From: Bordetella parapertussis
GTDB taxonomy: Bacteria > Pseudomonadota > Gammaproteobacteria > Burkholderiales > SG8-39
DNA length: 64,000 bases
Assembly (NCBI GenBank): GCA_945862265.1
Contig: CAMAXP010000006.1
Span: forward strand, 1 to 64,000
Direction: 5' to 3'
Shown piece by piece: positions 36,803 through 45,053 of the stretch (the first letter of the stretch is position 1; every line of letters begins with the position of its first letter). Position numbers and translations under genes: made by a program. The notes below the pieces were generated by a model that was not told the origin of the DNA, did no database searches, and worked only from the letters and a program-made list of their open reading frames with translations.

Positions 36803-37570
36803 TTGGACATCCGGGGCAAGGTCGCCGTCGTCACCGGCGCGGCCAGCGGGATCGGCCGCGCCACCGCACGCCGCTTTGCGGCGGGCGGCGCGGCGGGCGT
36901 GGTGGTGGCCGACCTCAACCTCGAGGGCGCGCAGGCCGTGGCGACCGAGATCGGCGGCCATGCCGTGCGCTGCGACGTCAGCCGCGAGGCGGACATCCAG
37001 GCGCTCGTGGCTGCGGCCGAGGCGAAGTACGGCCGCATCGACGTCTACTTCTCCAACGCCGGCGTAGTGATGCGCGGCGGCCTCGAGACGCCCGACGAGA
37101 TCTGGGAACAGAACTGGAAGATCCACTGCATGGCCCATGTGTGGGCTGCCCGCGCAGTGGCGGACAAGATGGTCGCGCGCGGCGAGGGCTATTTCCTCGT
37201 TACAGCCTCGGCCGCAGGGCTGCTCAATATCGTGGAGTCCGCGTCCTACGGCGTCACCAAGCATGGCGCGGTGGCGTTTGCCGAATGGATGGCGATCGCC
37301 TACGGCCGCAAGGGCGTCCACGTTTCGTGCCTCTGCCCGCAGGCCGTGATGACCGGCATGTACACCGGGCAAGGCGGCTCCGCGGGTGTGGATGGCGCGC
37401 TCAGCGCCGAGCAGGTGGCGGAAGACATTGTGAAGGTAATGGCAGCGGAAACCTTCCTCATCCTGCCGCACGCCTCGGTGCTGGACTACATGCGCGCCAA
37501 GACTGCGAACTATGACCGCTGGCTCGGCGGCATGCAGAAGCTCTACCTCAAGCACGAGGCAGGTCGCTGA
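36803..37570 (+). CDS. short-chain dehydrogenase/reductase
   Basis: A 255-residue classical SDR from TTG 36803: cofactor motif TGAASGIG (11-18), structural FSNAG, and catalytic Tyr149-Lys153 in SASYGVTKHG. It begins four bases after the acyl-CoA dehydrogenase stop, so cotranscription is certain in practice. In the analogous Lva system an SDR also accompanies the kinase and dehydrogenase. The upstream open frame to 36641 is a shadow. Confidence 0.87.
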   Translation: MDIRGKVAVVTGAASGIGRATARRFAAGGAAGVVVADLNLEGAQAVATEIGGHAVRCDVSREADIQALVAAAEAKYGRIDVYFSNAGVVMRGGLETPDEIWEQNWKIHCMAHVWAARAVADKMVARGEGYFLVTASAAGLLNIVESASYGVTKHGAVAFAEWMAIAYGRKGVHVSCLCPQAVMTGMYTGQGGSAGVDGALSAEQVAEDIVKVMAAETFLILPHASVLDYMRAKTANYDRWLGGMQKLYLKHEAGR

Positions 37571-37619
37571 GCGGCGGCCGGGTGCCTGGTCACTAACGAT
37601 TCAATACAGGGGAAGTCCC

Positions 37620-38288
37620 ATGCTCAAGCTGTGCGGTTTCCATATCAGCAACTACCACAACAAGGTGCGCCTCGCGCTGCTCGAGAAGGGCATTGCATTC
37701 GAGGAGGACGCCACCTGCCGCCCGTCGCAGAAGGACGAGTGGATCGCGCTCTCGCCGCTGGGCAAAGTGCCGGCGATCGTGGTGGACGGCGTGTCGCTGG
37801 TCGAATCGCAGGTGATCTGCGACTACCTCGAGGACGCCTACCCGCAGGTGCCGCTCTACCCGAAGGACCCGCTCGCGAAGGCGAAGGTGCGCGAGCTGAT
37901 CACGGTGATCGAACTGCACATGGAGCTGGTTGCGCGCCGGCTGTATGGAGGGGTCTTCTTCGGCGGCACCAATTCGGAGGAGGCCAAAAAGGAGGTCGAG
38001 CGAGATCTCGCCAAGGGCGTGCGTGCTTTCGCCAAGCTCGTGAAGTTCGACCCGTTCATCGCGGGCAAGGCACTGACGATGGCAGATTGTTCCGCGGCGG
38101 CCAGCCTGCCGCTGATCTCGATGGCCTCCAAGCTCGCCTTCGGCAAGGATGCGTTTGAAGGCATCCCGCAGCTGAAACCCTACCTCAAGATGCTCGGCGA
38201 GCGCCCCCACTTCGCAAAGGTGGCCGCCGACCGCAAGGCCGCGCAGGAAGCTGCCGCCGCTGCGGCAGCGGCCAAGAAAGCGGGTTGA
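37620..38288 (+). CDS. glutathione S-transferase family protein
   Basis: A 222-residue GST: thioredoxin-fold N-terminus MLKLCGFHISNYHNKVRLAL, the glutathione-binding turn LGKVPAIVVDG followed by LVESQVICDYLE, and an all-helical C-terminal domain with LTMADCSAAASLPL. The tail is an alanine/lysine run. GGGGAAG lies before ATG 37620. It is the fourth gene of the kinase-ACAD-SDR operon; its stop overlaps the TTG start of the MBL gene. Conjugation or isomerisation of a reactive intermediate is plausible. Confidence 0.9.
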   Translation: MLKLCGFHISNYHNKVRLALLEKGIAFEEDATCRPSQKDEWIALSPLGKVPAIVVDGVSLVESQVICDYLEDAYPQVPLYPKDPLAKAKVRELITVIELHMELVARRLYGGVFFGGTNSEEAKKEVERDLAKGVRAFAKLVKFDPFIAGKALTMADCSAAASLPLISMASKLAFGKDAFEGIPQLKPYLKMLGERPHFAKVAADRKAAQEAAAAAAAAKKAG

Positions 38289-39130
38289 AGCTCCATACGC
38301 TCGGGACGGGCGGGCCGCGCCCCGACCCGGCACGCACGTCGGCCTGCCATGTGCTCGAAGTGGGCGCCGAGCGCCTGATGTTCGACATCGGCCGCGGTGC
38401 GATCCAGCACGTGGCGCAGAAGGGATTCCCGATGGCGGGCATCGGCCCGCTGTTCGTCACGCACCTGCATGTGGACCACATCGGCGAGCTGGCCAACTAC
38501 CTGATCACCAGCTGGCTCGCGGGGCGCAGGAAGCCGCTGCAGGTGTTCGGGCCGCCGGGGATCGCCGGCATCGTCGATGTGCTGATCAAGTCGGTCTACG
38601 AGCTGGACATCGCCTTCCGCACGCAGGGCGAGACTGCGTTCGGGCCGTTCATCGGTGCGGAAGTGACCGAGGTGCGTGCCGGTGCAGTGTTCGATGCCGG
38701 AACCTACAAGGTCAGCTGCGCCGAGATGGAGCACGGCCACGGGCTGCCTTTCGGGCCGCTCTTCCGGCAGCGCTGGATCTGCCTTGCATATCGGGTGGAG
38801 GCCGAAGGCAAGGTATTCACGTTCAGCGGCGATGCCGTCATGTGCGACCCGCTGGTCGAGATCGCGAAGGGTTCGGACCTGCACCTGCAGTGCTGCTACA
38901 TGGCGACATCAGAAATGCAGGGCGGGCATTTCAAGGGCGTGGGCCAGTACACCCTCGCCTGTTCCGATACCGCCGGCAAGATCGCGGCGCGCGCCGGCGT
39001 GAAGCGGCTGGTCCTCACGCATTTTCGCGAGACGACGCCCGCGCTCATCGAGGAGATGCGCTCGGACATCGCTCGCGACTATACGGGCCCGTTCGATTTC
39101 GCCGAGGATCTCGGCGAATTTTCAGTCTAG
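38285..39130 (+). CDS. metallo-beta-lactamase-fold hydrolase (RNase Z-like subgroup)
   Basis: A 281-residue MBL protein with the first metal motif H60-x-H62-x-D64-H65 in VTHLHVDHIGE, FTFSGDAVMCDPL, and the closing LVLTHFRE histidine. It begins KLHTLGTGGPRPDPARTSAC, as in arylsulfatase/RNase Z-like small-molecule hydrolases. TTG 38285 overlaps the GST stop. It is the last gene of the operon, running convergently into the Bug gene with a 9-base overlap. Substrate unknown; a thioester or lactone is possible. Confidence 0.87.
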   Translation: MKLHTLGTGGPRPDPARTSACHVLEVGAERLMFDIGRGAIQHVAQKGFPMAGIGPLFVTHLHVDHIGELANYLITSWLAGRRKPLQVFGPPGIAGIVDVLIKSVYELDIAFRTQGETAFGPFIGAEVTEVRAGAVFDAGTYKVSCAEMEHGHGLPFGPLFRQRWICLAYRVEAEGKVFTFSGDAVMCDPLVEIAKGSDLHLQCCYMATSEMQGGHFKGVGQYTLACSDTAGKIAARAGVKRLVLTHFRETTPALIEEMRSDIARDYTGPFDFAEDLGEFSV

Positions 39131-40084
39131 TTTTGCGCCCGTAGAGACCACGAGCTTCTTCCACTTGGCGGCCTCGTCCTGGATGAAGCGGCCGAATTCG
39201 GGCGCAGTCATGCCGCCGGGCTCGGAGCCGAGCGTCATCAGCTTTTCGGCCACGTCCGGCTGGCGCAGCGCCTTCACGATCTCGGCATTCAGCTTTGCGG
39301 TGACTTCGGCCGGCATCCCGGCCGGGCCGACGATCCCGCCCCAGCCGTAAAGGTCGTAGCCCTTGAGGCCGGCTTCGTCGAGCGAGGGCAGGTCGGGCAG
39401 CAGGCGCGAGCGGTTCTTCGTTGTCACGGCCAGCGCGCGGGTGCGCCCGGCCTTGACGTGCGGGATCGCGGAGACAGCGGTGTCGAACATCACCTGCACC
39501 TGGCCGCCGATCAGGTCGGTCTGCGCGGGGGCCGAGCCCTTGTAGGGCACATGGACCATGGTTACGCCGGCGATCTGGTTGAAGAGTTCGCCCGCGAGGT
39601 GCGGCGGGCTGGCATTGCCGATCGAGGCGTAGTTGATCGTGCCGGGTTTTGATTTTGCGAGGGCCACAAGCTCGGCCACGGTCTTGGCCGGCACGCCGGG
39701 GTTCTCCACCAGCACGAGCGGGAAGAGGCCCAGCAGCGCGACGGGCGTGAAGTCCTTCGCGAGGTCGTAAGGCACCTTCGGGAACAGGCTGGGGTTGATC
39801 GCGAGGGCCGCCGGGAAGTACAGCAGCGTGTAGCCGTCCGCGGGCGACTTCACCAGCATTTCCGCGGCGATGTTGCCGCTCGCGCCGGGGCGGGCGTCGA
39901 CGATGATGGGCTGGCCCCAGGCCTCGGTGAGTTTCTGTCCTACGAGGCGCACTTGCGTCTCGCCGCCCGAACCCGGCGGAAAGCCGATGAGGATCTTGAT
40001 GGGCTTGTTCGGGTAGGGCTGGGCGGTGGCGGCAAGCGCAACGGCGGACAGCGCCAGCGCGGCCAGGGTGCGGATGAGCTTCAT
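39122..40084 (-). CDS. Bug family (TTT) solute-binding protein
   Basis: A 320-residue receptor with a signal peptide (1-22, ending ATAQP) and the signature YPNKPIKILIGFPPGSGGETQVRLV. It carries MVHVPYKGSAPAQTDLIGGQVQVMFD. GAGGGG lies before ATG 40084. No transporter membrane genes adjoin. It converges with the MBL-fold gene and diverges from marC-like 40144. Confidence 0.92.
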   Translation of the reverse strand: MKLIRTLAALALSAVALAATAQPYPNKPIKILIGFPPGSGGETQVRLVGQKLTEAWGQPIIVDARPGASGNIAAEMLVKSPADGYTLLYFPAALAINPSLFPKVPYDLAKDFTPVALLGLFPLVLVENPGVPAKTVAELVALAKSKPGTINYASIGNASPPHLAGELFNQIAGVTMVHVPYKGSAPAQTDLIGGQVQVMFDTAVSAIPHVKAGRTRALAVTTKNRSRLLPDLPSLDEAGLKGYDLYGWGGIVGPAGMPAEVTAKLNAEIVKALRQPDVAEKLMTLGSEPGGMTAPEFGRFIQDEAAKWKKLVVSTGAKLD

Positions 40085-40143
40085 GGGGTCCCCTCGTCTT
40101 AAGTGGCGGAAGTGTAAATCAGCCACGCAATGCCCGTGCCACA

Positions 40144-40794
40144 ATGCCGGACATGCATGAACTGGCCGACCTGCGCGACTACGTGCGCTTCACCGTCACC
40201 CTGCTGGCGGTGCTCGACCCGTTCCTCGCGATCCCCATTTACGTCGGCGCCACGGCGTCGCGCAGCGAGGACTATCGCCGGACGCTCTCCCGCGTGATCA
40301 CGCTGACCGTGCTCGCCGTGCTGGTGACCAGCGCGATGGTGGGTGAGCAGATGCTGACCCTGATGGGCGCGAGCCTGCCTGCGTTCCGCGTGGGCGGTGG
40401 CCTTGTGCTGTTGCTGATGGCGCTGGCGATGCTGAATGCCGAGGCCGGTGGCGTACGCCAGTCCTCGGCCGAGGCGGAGGAACTGGAGCAGGGGCGGCTG
40501 ACAGGGGTGGTGCCCCTAGCGATCCCGCTGTTGGCCGGCCCCGGTGCAATCAGCACGGCCATCATTGCGGCGCAGACGGGGGGCCTCTGGCACCGCGTCG
40601 GGATCGTGCTGTGCATTGCGTTCGTCTGCGCGCTGCTGTGGGCGATGCTGCGAATCGCCCATTGGATCGCCCCGAAGATCGGCCAGACGGGCCTGAACAT
40701 CGTAACGCGGCTACTGGGGCTCCTGCTGGCAGCGATCGCGATCCAGACGATGGCGGAGGGGATGAAGGGCCTGTTCCCGGTGCTGGCGGGCTAG
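40144..40794 (+). CDS. MarC family (UPF0056) membrane protein
   Basis: A 216-residue protein with about six membrane helices. RFTVTLLAVLDPFLAIPIYVG and PLAIPLLAGPGAISTAIIAAQ are the two family-defining repeats. The function of MarC proteins is unresolved, and the early link to multiple drug resistance was not upheld. ATG 40144 is used; ATG 40153 is as good. No clear Shine-Dalgarno. It converges with the hydratase at 40825. Confidence 0.9.
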   Translation: MPDMHELADLRDYVRFTVTLLAVLDPFLAIPIYVGATASRSEDYRRTLSRVITLTVLAVLVTSAMVGEQMLTLMGASLPAFRVGGGLVLLLMALAMLNAEAGGVRQSSAEAEELEQGRLTGVVPLAIPLLAGPGAISTAIIAAQTGGLWHRVGIVLCIAFVCALLWAMLRIAHWIAPKIGQTGLNIVTRLLGLLLAAIAIQTMAEGMKGLFPVLAG

Positions 40795-40824
40795 CTCGCC
40801 GCCCCATACCGCGCTCGATTTTTT

Positions 40825-41607
40825 CTAGGTGCGTGCCTTGCGTCGGGCTGCAAATTTTGCGCGCGCGGCGACGGCTTCTTCACTGCGGGCGGCCAGTGCC
40901 AGCTGGTCTCGCGCCATGAACGAGGCCACCCTGTTCAGGGCGTTGGCCGTGACGTTGATCGCTTCCTTGCTCATCTTCACCGATGTCTCCGGGAGCTCGG
41001 CAATCCGTTTTGCGAGCTTGAGTGCCTCGGCATAGGCCTGGCCGTCGGCAGCGAGGTACTCGGCCAGGCCGAAGTCCACCGCATCCTGTCCCACAAGCTT
41101 GTCGCACAGGATGATTGCGCGCTTGGCCTTGGCCGGGCCGAGGAGGCGCACGAGCCGCGGCAGCGCACCCCACGAAAGCGGGATGCCCAGTGCGATCTCC
41201 GGCAGCAGGAAGTAGCCCGACGCCGCGATCACCCTGAAATCGGTGCACACGGCCAGCGCCGCGCCGCCGCCGATGCAGTGGCCTTCCACTGCACACACCG
41301 TCATGGCCGGGATGTCCTCCCAGGCCTGGCACATGCGCTCGCCCACGTACGGGAAGGCCCGCTGCTCTGCGAGGCCGGCTTTTTCCAGGTCCCATCGCCG
41401 CGGATCCTTGAGGTCGGCGCCGGCGGTAAAGTTGGCTCCATTGGCCGCAAGGATCACGGCTCGCACCCCGGGCGCGTCCTGCAGCTTGCGCGCCACCCCG
41501 GTCAGTTCGTTCATCAGCTCCACGGACATGACGTTCCTGACTTCAGGACGGTTGATGCGCACGGTGCAGATGCCGTTGCGTTGGGTGACCTGAAGGATTT
41601 TGCTCAT
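40825..41607 (-). CDS. enoyl-CoA hydratase/isomerase family protein
   Basis: A 260-residue crotonase-fold protein with FTAGADLKDPRRW and EGHCIGGGAALAVCTDFRV at the oxyanion hole, then LPEIALGIPLSWGALPRLVRLLG in the acid-base region, where the Glu in LPEIAL may serve. The C-terminus is basic (AKFAARRKART). It is divergent from the Bug gene at 41746, suggesting shared control of uptake and breakdown. Confidence 0.87.
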   Translation of the reverse strand: MSKILQVTQRNGICTVRINRPEVRNVMSVELMNELTGVARKLQDAPGVRAVILAANGANFTAGADLKDPRRWDLEKAGLAEQRAFPYVGERMCQAWEDIPAMTVCAVEGHCIGGGAALAVCTDFRVIAASGYFLLPEIALGIPLSWGALPRLVRLLGPAKAKRAIILCDKLVGQDAVDFGLAEYLAADGQAYAEALKLAKRIAELPETSVKMSKEAINVTANALNRVASFMARDQLALAARSEEAVAARAKFAARRKART

Positions 41608-41745
41608 GGGAAATCTCTGAAGGAGGGAATCAACGCCACATTACCCGTGGCGGGCGCTTTCGCACAGCAGCAGGATCGCATTTCCCCCTTCTCTATAGCC
41701 GCGGTCTGGGATACGTTGGCGGGACGGGACACCACAGGAGGGGAC

Positions 41746-42729
41746 ATGAACAGGATCCGGAAGCTCACCCGCTTTGCGCTGCTGTCACTCCTTGCGCTGC
41801 AGGCCACGCCTGCTGCGTCGCAACCTGCTGCTGCCTGGCCCTCGAAACCCATTCGCCTCATCGTCGGGTACTCGCCCGGGGGCGGCACTGACCTGACCGC
41901 GAGACTGGTGGCCGAGCGCCTCTCGCCCGTGCTGGGCCAGCCGATCATTGTCGAGAACCGGGCTGGCGCGGGCAGCAATATTGCCGGCGAACTGGTGGCG
42001 AAAGCAGCCCCCGACGGGTACACCCTCTTCGCCTCCGCCGGTGCGATGTCGACCAATCCGGGGCTGTACCCGAAGATGGCGTTCGACCCGATCCGGGACT
42101 TCGCGCCGGTGATCGGCCTGGCGCTCCTTCCCAATGTCATCGTCGTGAATTCAGCGCTGCCTGTGAACAACATCCAGGAGTTGATTGCCTACGCCAAGGC
42201 CAACCCGGGCACGGCCGCCTGCGCGTCCTCCAGCGTGGGAAGCACCGGGCACCTCTCCTGCGAGCTGTTCAACCTGCAGGCGGGTACCCAGCTGTTGCAT
42301 GTGCCGTACAAAGGGAGTGCCGGCGCAGTTGCGGCGGTGCTTGCCGGCCAGGTGCCGGTGCTGTTCGACCAGATCCCCGCCCCGTTGCCGCATATCAAGA
42401 GCAGCCGGATGCGCGCCATTGCGCTGACCGGCCCGAAACGGAACGCCAACCTGCCCGATGTGCAGACCAGCGACGAATCAGGCCTGCCCGGGTTTTACGC
42501 CAACACCTGGGTCGCGGTATTCGCGCCTGCTGCCACCTCGCCAGCCATCGTTGCGCGCCTTAACAGCGAGATCGACCGGATCCTCCAGGGGACGGACATG
42601 CGGCAACGGTTCGAAGCAATGGGCATGGAAGCAATCGGCGGCTCGCCCGAGAGCCTGGCGCAGTTGCTGGCCAGCGATACCGCCAAATGGGCCCGGGTGA
42701 TCAAGGCGGCCAACGTGAAGCTCGAGTAA
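41746..42729 (+). CDS. Bug family (TTT) solute-binding protein
   Basis: A 327-residue receptor. The signal peptide is residues 1-26 (ATPAASQ), followed by AWPSKPIRLIVGYSPGGGTDLTARLV. The motif LLHVPYKGSAGAVAAVLAGQ is present, and a Cys pair (C203/C211 approx.) in TAACASSSVGSTGHLSCELF is unusual for the group and could form a disulfide. AGGAGGGG lies before ATG 41746. It converges with another Bug gene across a long hairpin. Confidence 0.92.
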   Translation: MNRIRKLTRFALLSLLALQATPAASQPAAAWPSKPIRLIVGYSPGGGTDLTARLVAERLSPVLGQPIIVENRAGAGSNIAGELVAKAAPDGYTLFASAGAMSTNPGLYPKMAFDPIRDFAPVIGLALLPNVIVVNSALPVNNIQELIAYAKANPGTAACASSSVGSTGHLSCELFNLQAGTQLLHVPYKGSAGAVAAVLAGQVPVLFDQIPAPLPHIKSSRMRAIALTGPKRNANLPDVQTSDESGLPGFYANTWVAVFAPAATSPAIVARLNSEIDRILQGTDMRQRFEAMGMEAIGGSPESLAQLLASDTAKWARVIKAANVKLE

Positions 42730-42737
42730 GTTGCCTG

Positions 42738-42790
42738 GGGCGGAAAATTCTGGGAAAAGCGCGAGTCTGGAGCGCAGAATGAAACCGCCC
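42738..42790. terminator. imperfect long hairpin between convergent Bug genes
   Basis: GGGCGG (42738-42743) pairs with CCGCCC (42785-42790), and inside it ATTCTG (42747-42752) with CAGAAT (42775-42780); GCGC repeats lie in the loop. It is placed between the stops of two convergent genes, as expected for a bidirectional terminator, but no long T-run follows on either strand. Confidence 0.45.
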
Positions 42791-42804
42791 AAGGGTCCGC
42801 GCAT

Positions 42805-43791
42805 TTAATCGAACTTCAGCTTCGCCTCCTGCGCGAATTTCGCCCACTTCTCGTAGTCCGCACGTTGGAACTGCACAAGCTGCTGCGGGCTGCCCGCCAC
42901 GATCTCCACTCCCGAGGCGACGAGCTTCTTGTTCACCTCGGCATCGGATACGGTGGCGACGAACTCCTTGTTCAGGCGCGCGATCACCGCTTCCGGCGTG
43001 CCGGCCGGCGCGTAGATGCCCATCCATGAATAAGCCTCGTAGCCGGGGAATCCGGCTTCCGACATTGTGGGGACGTCCGGCAGGTCGGCCATGCGCTTGG
43101 TGCCCGTAACCGCCAGCGCCTTCAGCTTGCCACCCTGCAGGTGCCCGCGCGTCGCGGCATAGGAGAAGAACCCGTAGGCGACTTCGCCGGTGATCATCGC
43201 CTGGATGGCCGGCCCGCCGCCCTTGTAGGGCACATGCACCACCTGCGTCCCGGCGAGGCTGTTGAGCAGTTCCGAATGCAGGCGGTTCGAGCTACCCGAG
43301 CCGATTGAGGCAAAGTTGAACTTGCCCGGCTGGGCCTTGGCGAGCGCATTGAACTCGCCCAGCGTTTTCGCCGGCAGCCCTGCCCAGGCTGCCATCACCA
43401 GCGGAAGGCGGATCAGCAGGGTTACCGGTGCGAAGTCCTTGAAGGTGTCGTAGGGCAGGTCCTTGATCACGATGGGGTTGATCGTGTGCGTGTCCCACGA
43501 AAGGAACAGCGTGTGCCCGTCCGGTGCGGATTTGGCGACGAAGCTGGTGGCGACCACGCCGCCCGCGCCCGGCTTGTTGTCGATCAGCACGGGCTGGCCG
43601 AAGCGCTCGGCGAGCTTCGGCTGGATGGTGCGCGCGATGATGTCGGTCGCGCCGCCCGGGCCGAAGGGGATGACGAAATTCAGCGGCTTGGACGGGAAGC
43701 TGCCTTGCGCGCAGGCCTGCGTGCAGGGCAGGGCGAAGGCGGCAATGGCGAGCAGCAATGCCCTGGCCGGGCGGGCGGTGATCGTTGGCAT
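42805..43791 (-). CDS. Bug family (TTT) solute-binding protein
   Basis: A 328-residue receptor with a long signal peptide (1-29, ending QACAQ) and FPSKPLNFVIPFGPGGATDIIARTI. It carries VVHVPYKGGGPAIQAMITGE. ATG 43791 is chosen at the signal peptide; the frame stays open to 44496 through the CoA-transferase gene as an artefact. It follows the CaiB-type CoA transferase by 35 bases and is last in the CDO-Bug-BisC-CaiB-Bug block. Confidence 0.92.
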   Translation of the reverse strand: MPTITARPARALLLAIAAFALPCTQACAQGSFPSKPLNFVIPFGPGGATDIIARTIQPKLAERFGQPVLIDNKPGAGGVVATSFVAKSAPDGHTLFLSWDTHTINPIVIKDLPYDTFKDFAPVTLLIRLPLVMAAWAGLPAKTLGEFNALAKAQPGKFNFASIGSGSSNRLHSELLNSLAGTQVVHVPYKGGGPAIQAMITGEVAYGFFSYAATRGHLQGGKLKALAVTGTKRMADLPDVPTMSEAGFPGYEAYSWMGIYAPAGTPEAVIARLNKEFVATVSDAEVNKKLVASGVEIVAGSPQQLVQFQRADYEKWAKFAQEAKLKFD

Positions 43792-43826
43792 TCGTGTCTC
43801 CTCGGTCTTGTTATTGGGTTGCGGTT

Positions 43827-45053
43827 CTAGATGACGACCTTCCGTTCGCGCAGGCCGACGATCTCGACTGCGTTGTATCCCAGCTCTGCGAGCACTTCGT
43901 CGGTGTGCTCCCCTCGTCCGGGCGCGTGCCTCCGGATCGCAGGATCCATGCGCGAGAAGCCCACCGGCATGCCGACCACCTTGAGCTCGCCCAGCTTGGG
44001 ATGCTGCATGCGCCGGATCGACGGCCGGTCTTCGGCCTGCGGGTCGTTCAGGGCCTGGTCGATGGTGTTGACCGGCGTGGCCGGCACGCCCGCCTTGTCG
44101 AGGTGCGCGAGCAGCGCATCGCGCTCGTACTTCGCGATCGCCGCGCCCACCGCTTCCTCGACCTCCGCGCGATTCGCGACGCGCGAAAGGTTGGTGGCGA
44201 AGCGCGGGTCCGCGGCCATCGCCTCCAGTCCGAGCGCGCCTGCGATGCGCAGCCAGAGCCGGTCGTTGCCCCCGGCGATGAACACCCACTGCCCGTCCGC
44301 ACAGCTGAAGTTGCGGTAGGGCACCAGCGAAGGATGCGCCGAGCCCAGCGCCTTGGGCACGGTGCCGGTGAGCAGGTAGTTCTGCGCCTGGAAGTTGAGC
44401 AGGCCGATAGCCGTGTCGAAGAGCGAGCCGTCCACGCGCTGGCCAAGGCCGGTCTTCTGCCGATGCAGGATCGCGTTGACCGCGCCGAACGCGCACAACG
44501 TGCCGGTCATGATGTCGAGCGCCGAGATCCCGCAGCGCACGGGCGCAGCGCCCGGTTCGCCGGTGATCGACATTACCCCGCTGAACGCCTGCATCAGCGC
44601 CTCGTACCCGGCTTCGGCCGCGCGGGGGCCGCTGCGCCCGAAGGCCGAGACCGAGCAGTAGATCAGCCCGGGATTCTCCTTCTCCAGGGCCGCGTAGCCG
44701 AGGCCGAAGGATTCCATGGTGCCGGTGCGGAAGTTCTCGATCAGCACGTCGGCCCCGCGCACGAGCTGAAGGAGGATTCCGGCACCCTCCGGCGTCTTCA
44801 GGTCGATCGCAATCGCGCGCTTGTTGCGGTTGTTCATCAGGTAGCTGCCCGATTCGCCTTCGCGTTGCGGGGGCCAGGTGCGCGATTCGTCGCCGCCGTG
44901 GATGTCCTCGATCTTCAGCACGTCCGCGCCCATGTCGCCGAGCATGGCCCCGCAGACCGGGCCGGCGAGCACGCGCGACAGGTCGAGTACGCGGATGCCT
45001 TCAAGCGGAAGGGCGGCCTGGGTGGCTGCTGCGGTGCTGCCTGTCGATGTCAT
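43827..45053 (-). CDS. family III (CaiB/BaiF) CoA transferase
   Basis: A 408-residue family III CoA transferase. The N-terminus LPLEGIRVLDLSRVLAGPVCGAMLGDMGADVLKIE and LMNNRNKRAIAIDLKTPEG are diagnostic, and the catalytic Asp lies in GISALDIMTG. The enzyme moves CoA between acids through an aspartyl-CoA intermediate. Its start overlaps the stop of the molybdoenzyme gene (ATGA at 45050-45053). Related family III enzymes activate 3-sulfinopropionate in Variovorax, which fits the thiol dioxygenase upstream. Confidence 0.92.
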   Translation of the reverse strand: MTSTGSTAAATQAALPLEGIRVLDLSRVLAGPVCGAMLGDMGADVLKIEDIHGGDESRTWPPQREGESGSYLMNNRNKRAIAIDLKTPEGAGILLQLVRGADVLIENFRTGTMESFGLGYAALEKENPGLIYCSVSAFGRSGPRAAEAGYEALMQAFSGVMSITGEPGAAPVRCGISALDIMTGTLCAFGAVNAILHRQKTGLGQRVDGSLFDTAIGLLNFQAQNYLLTGTVPKALGSAHPSLVPYRNFSCADGQWVFIAGGNDRLWLRIAGALGLEAMAADPRFATNLSRVANRAEVEEAVGAAIAKYERDALLAHLDKAGVPATPVNTIDQALNDPQAEDRPSIRRMQHPKLGELKVVGMPVGFSRMDPAIRRHAPGRGEHTDEVLAELGYNAVEIVGLRERKVVI

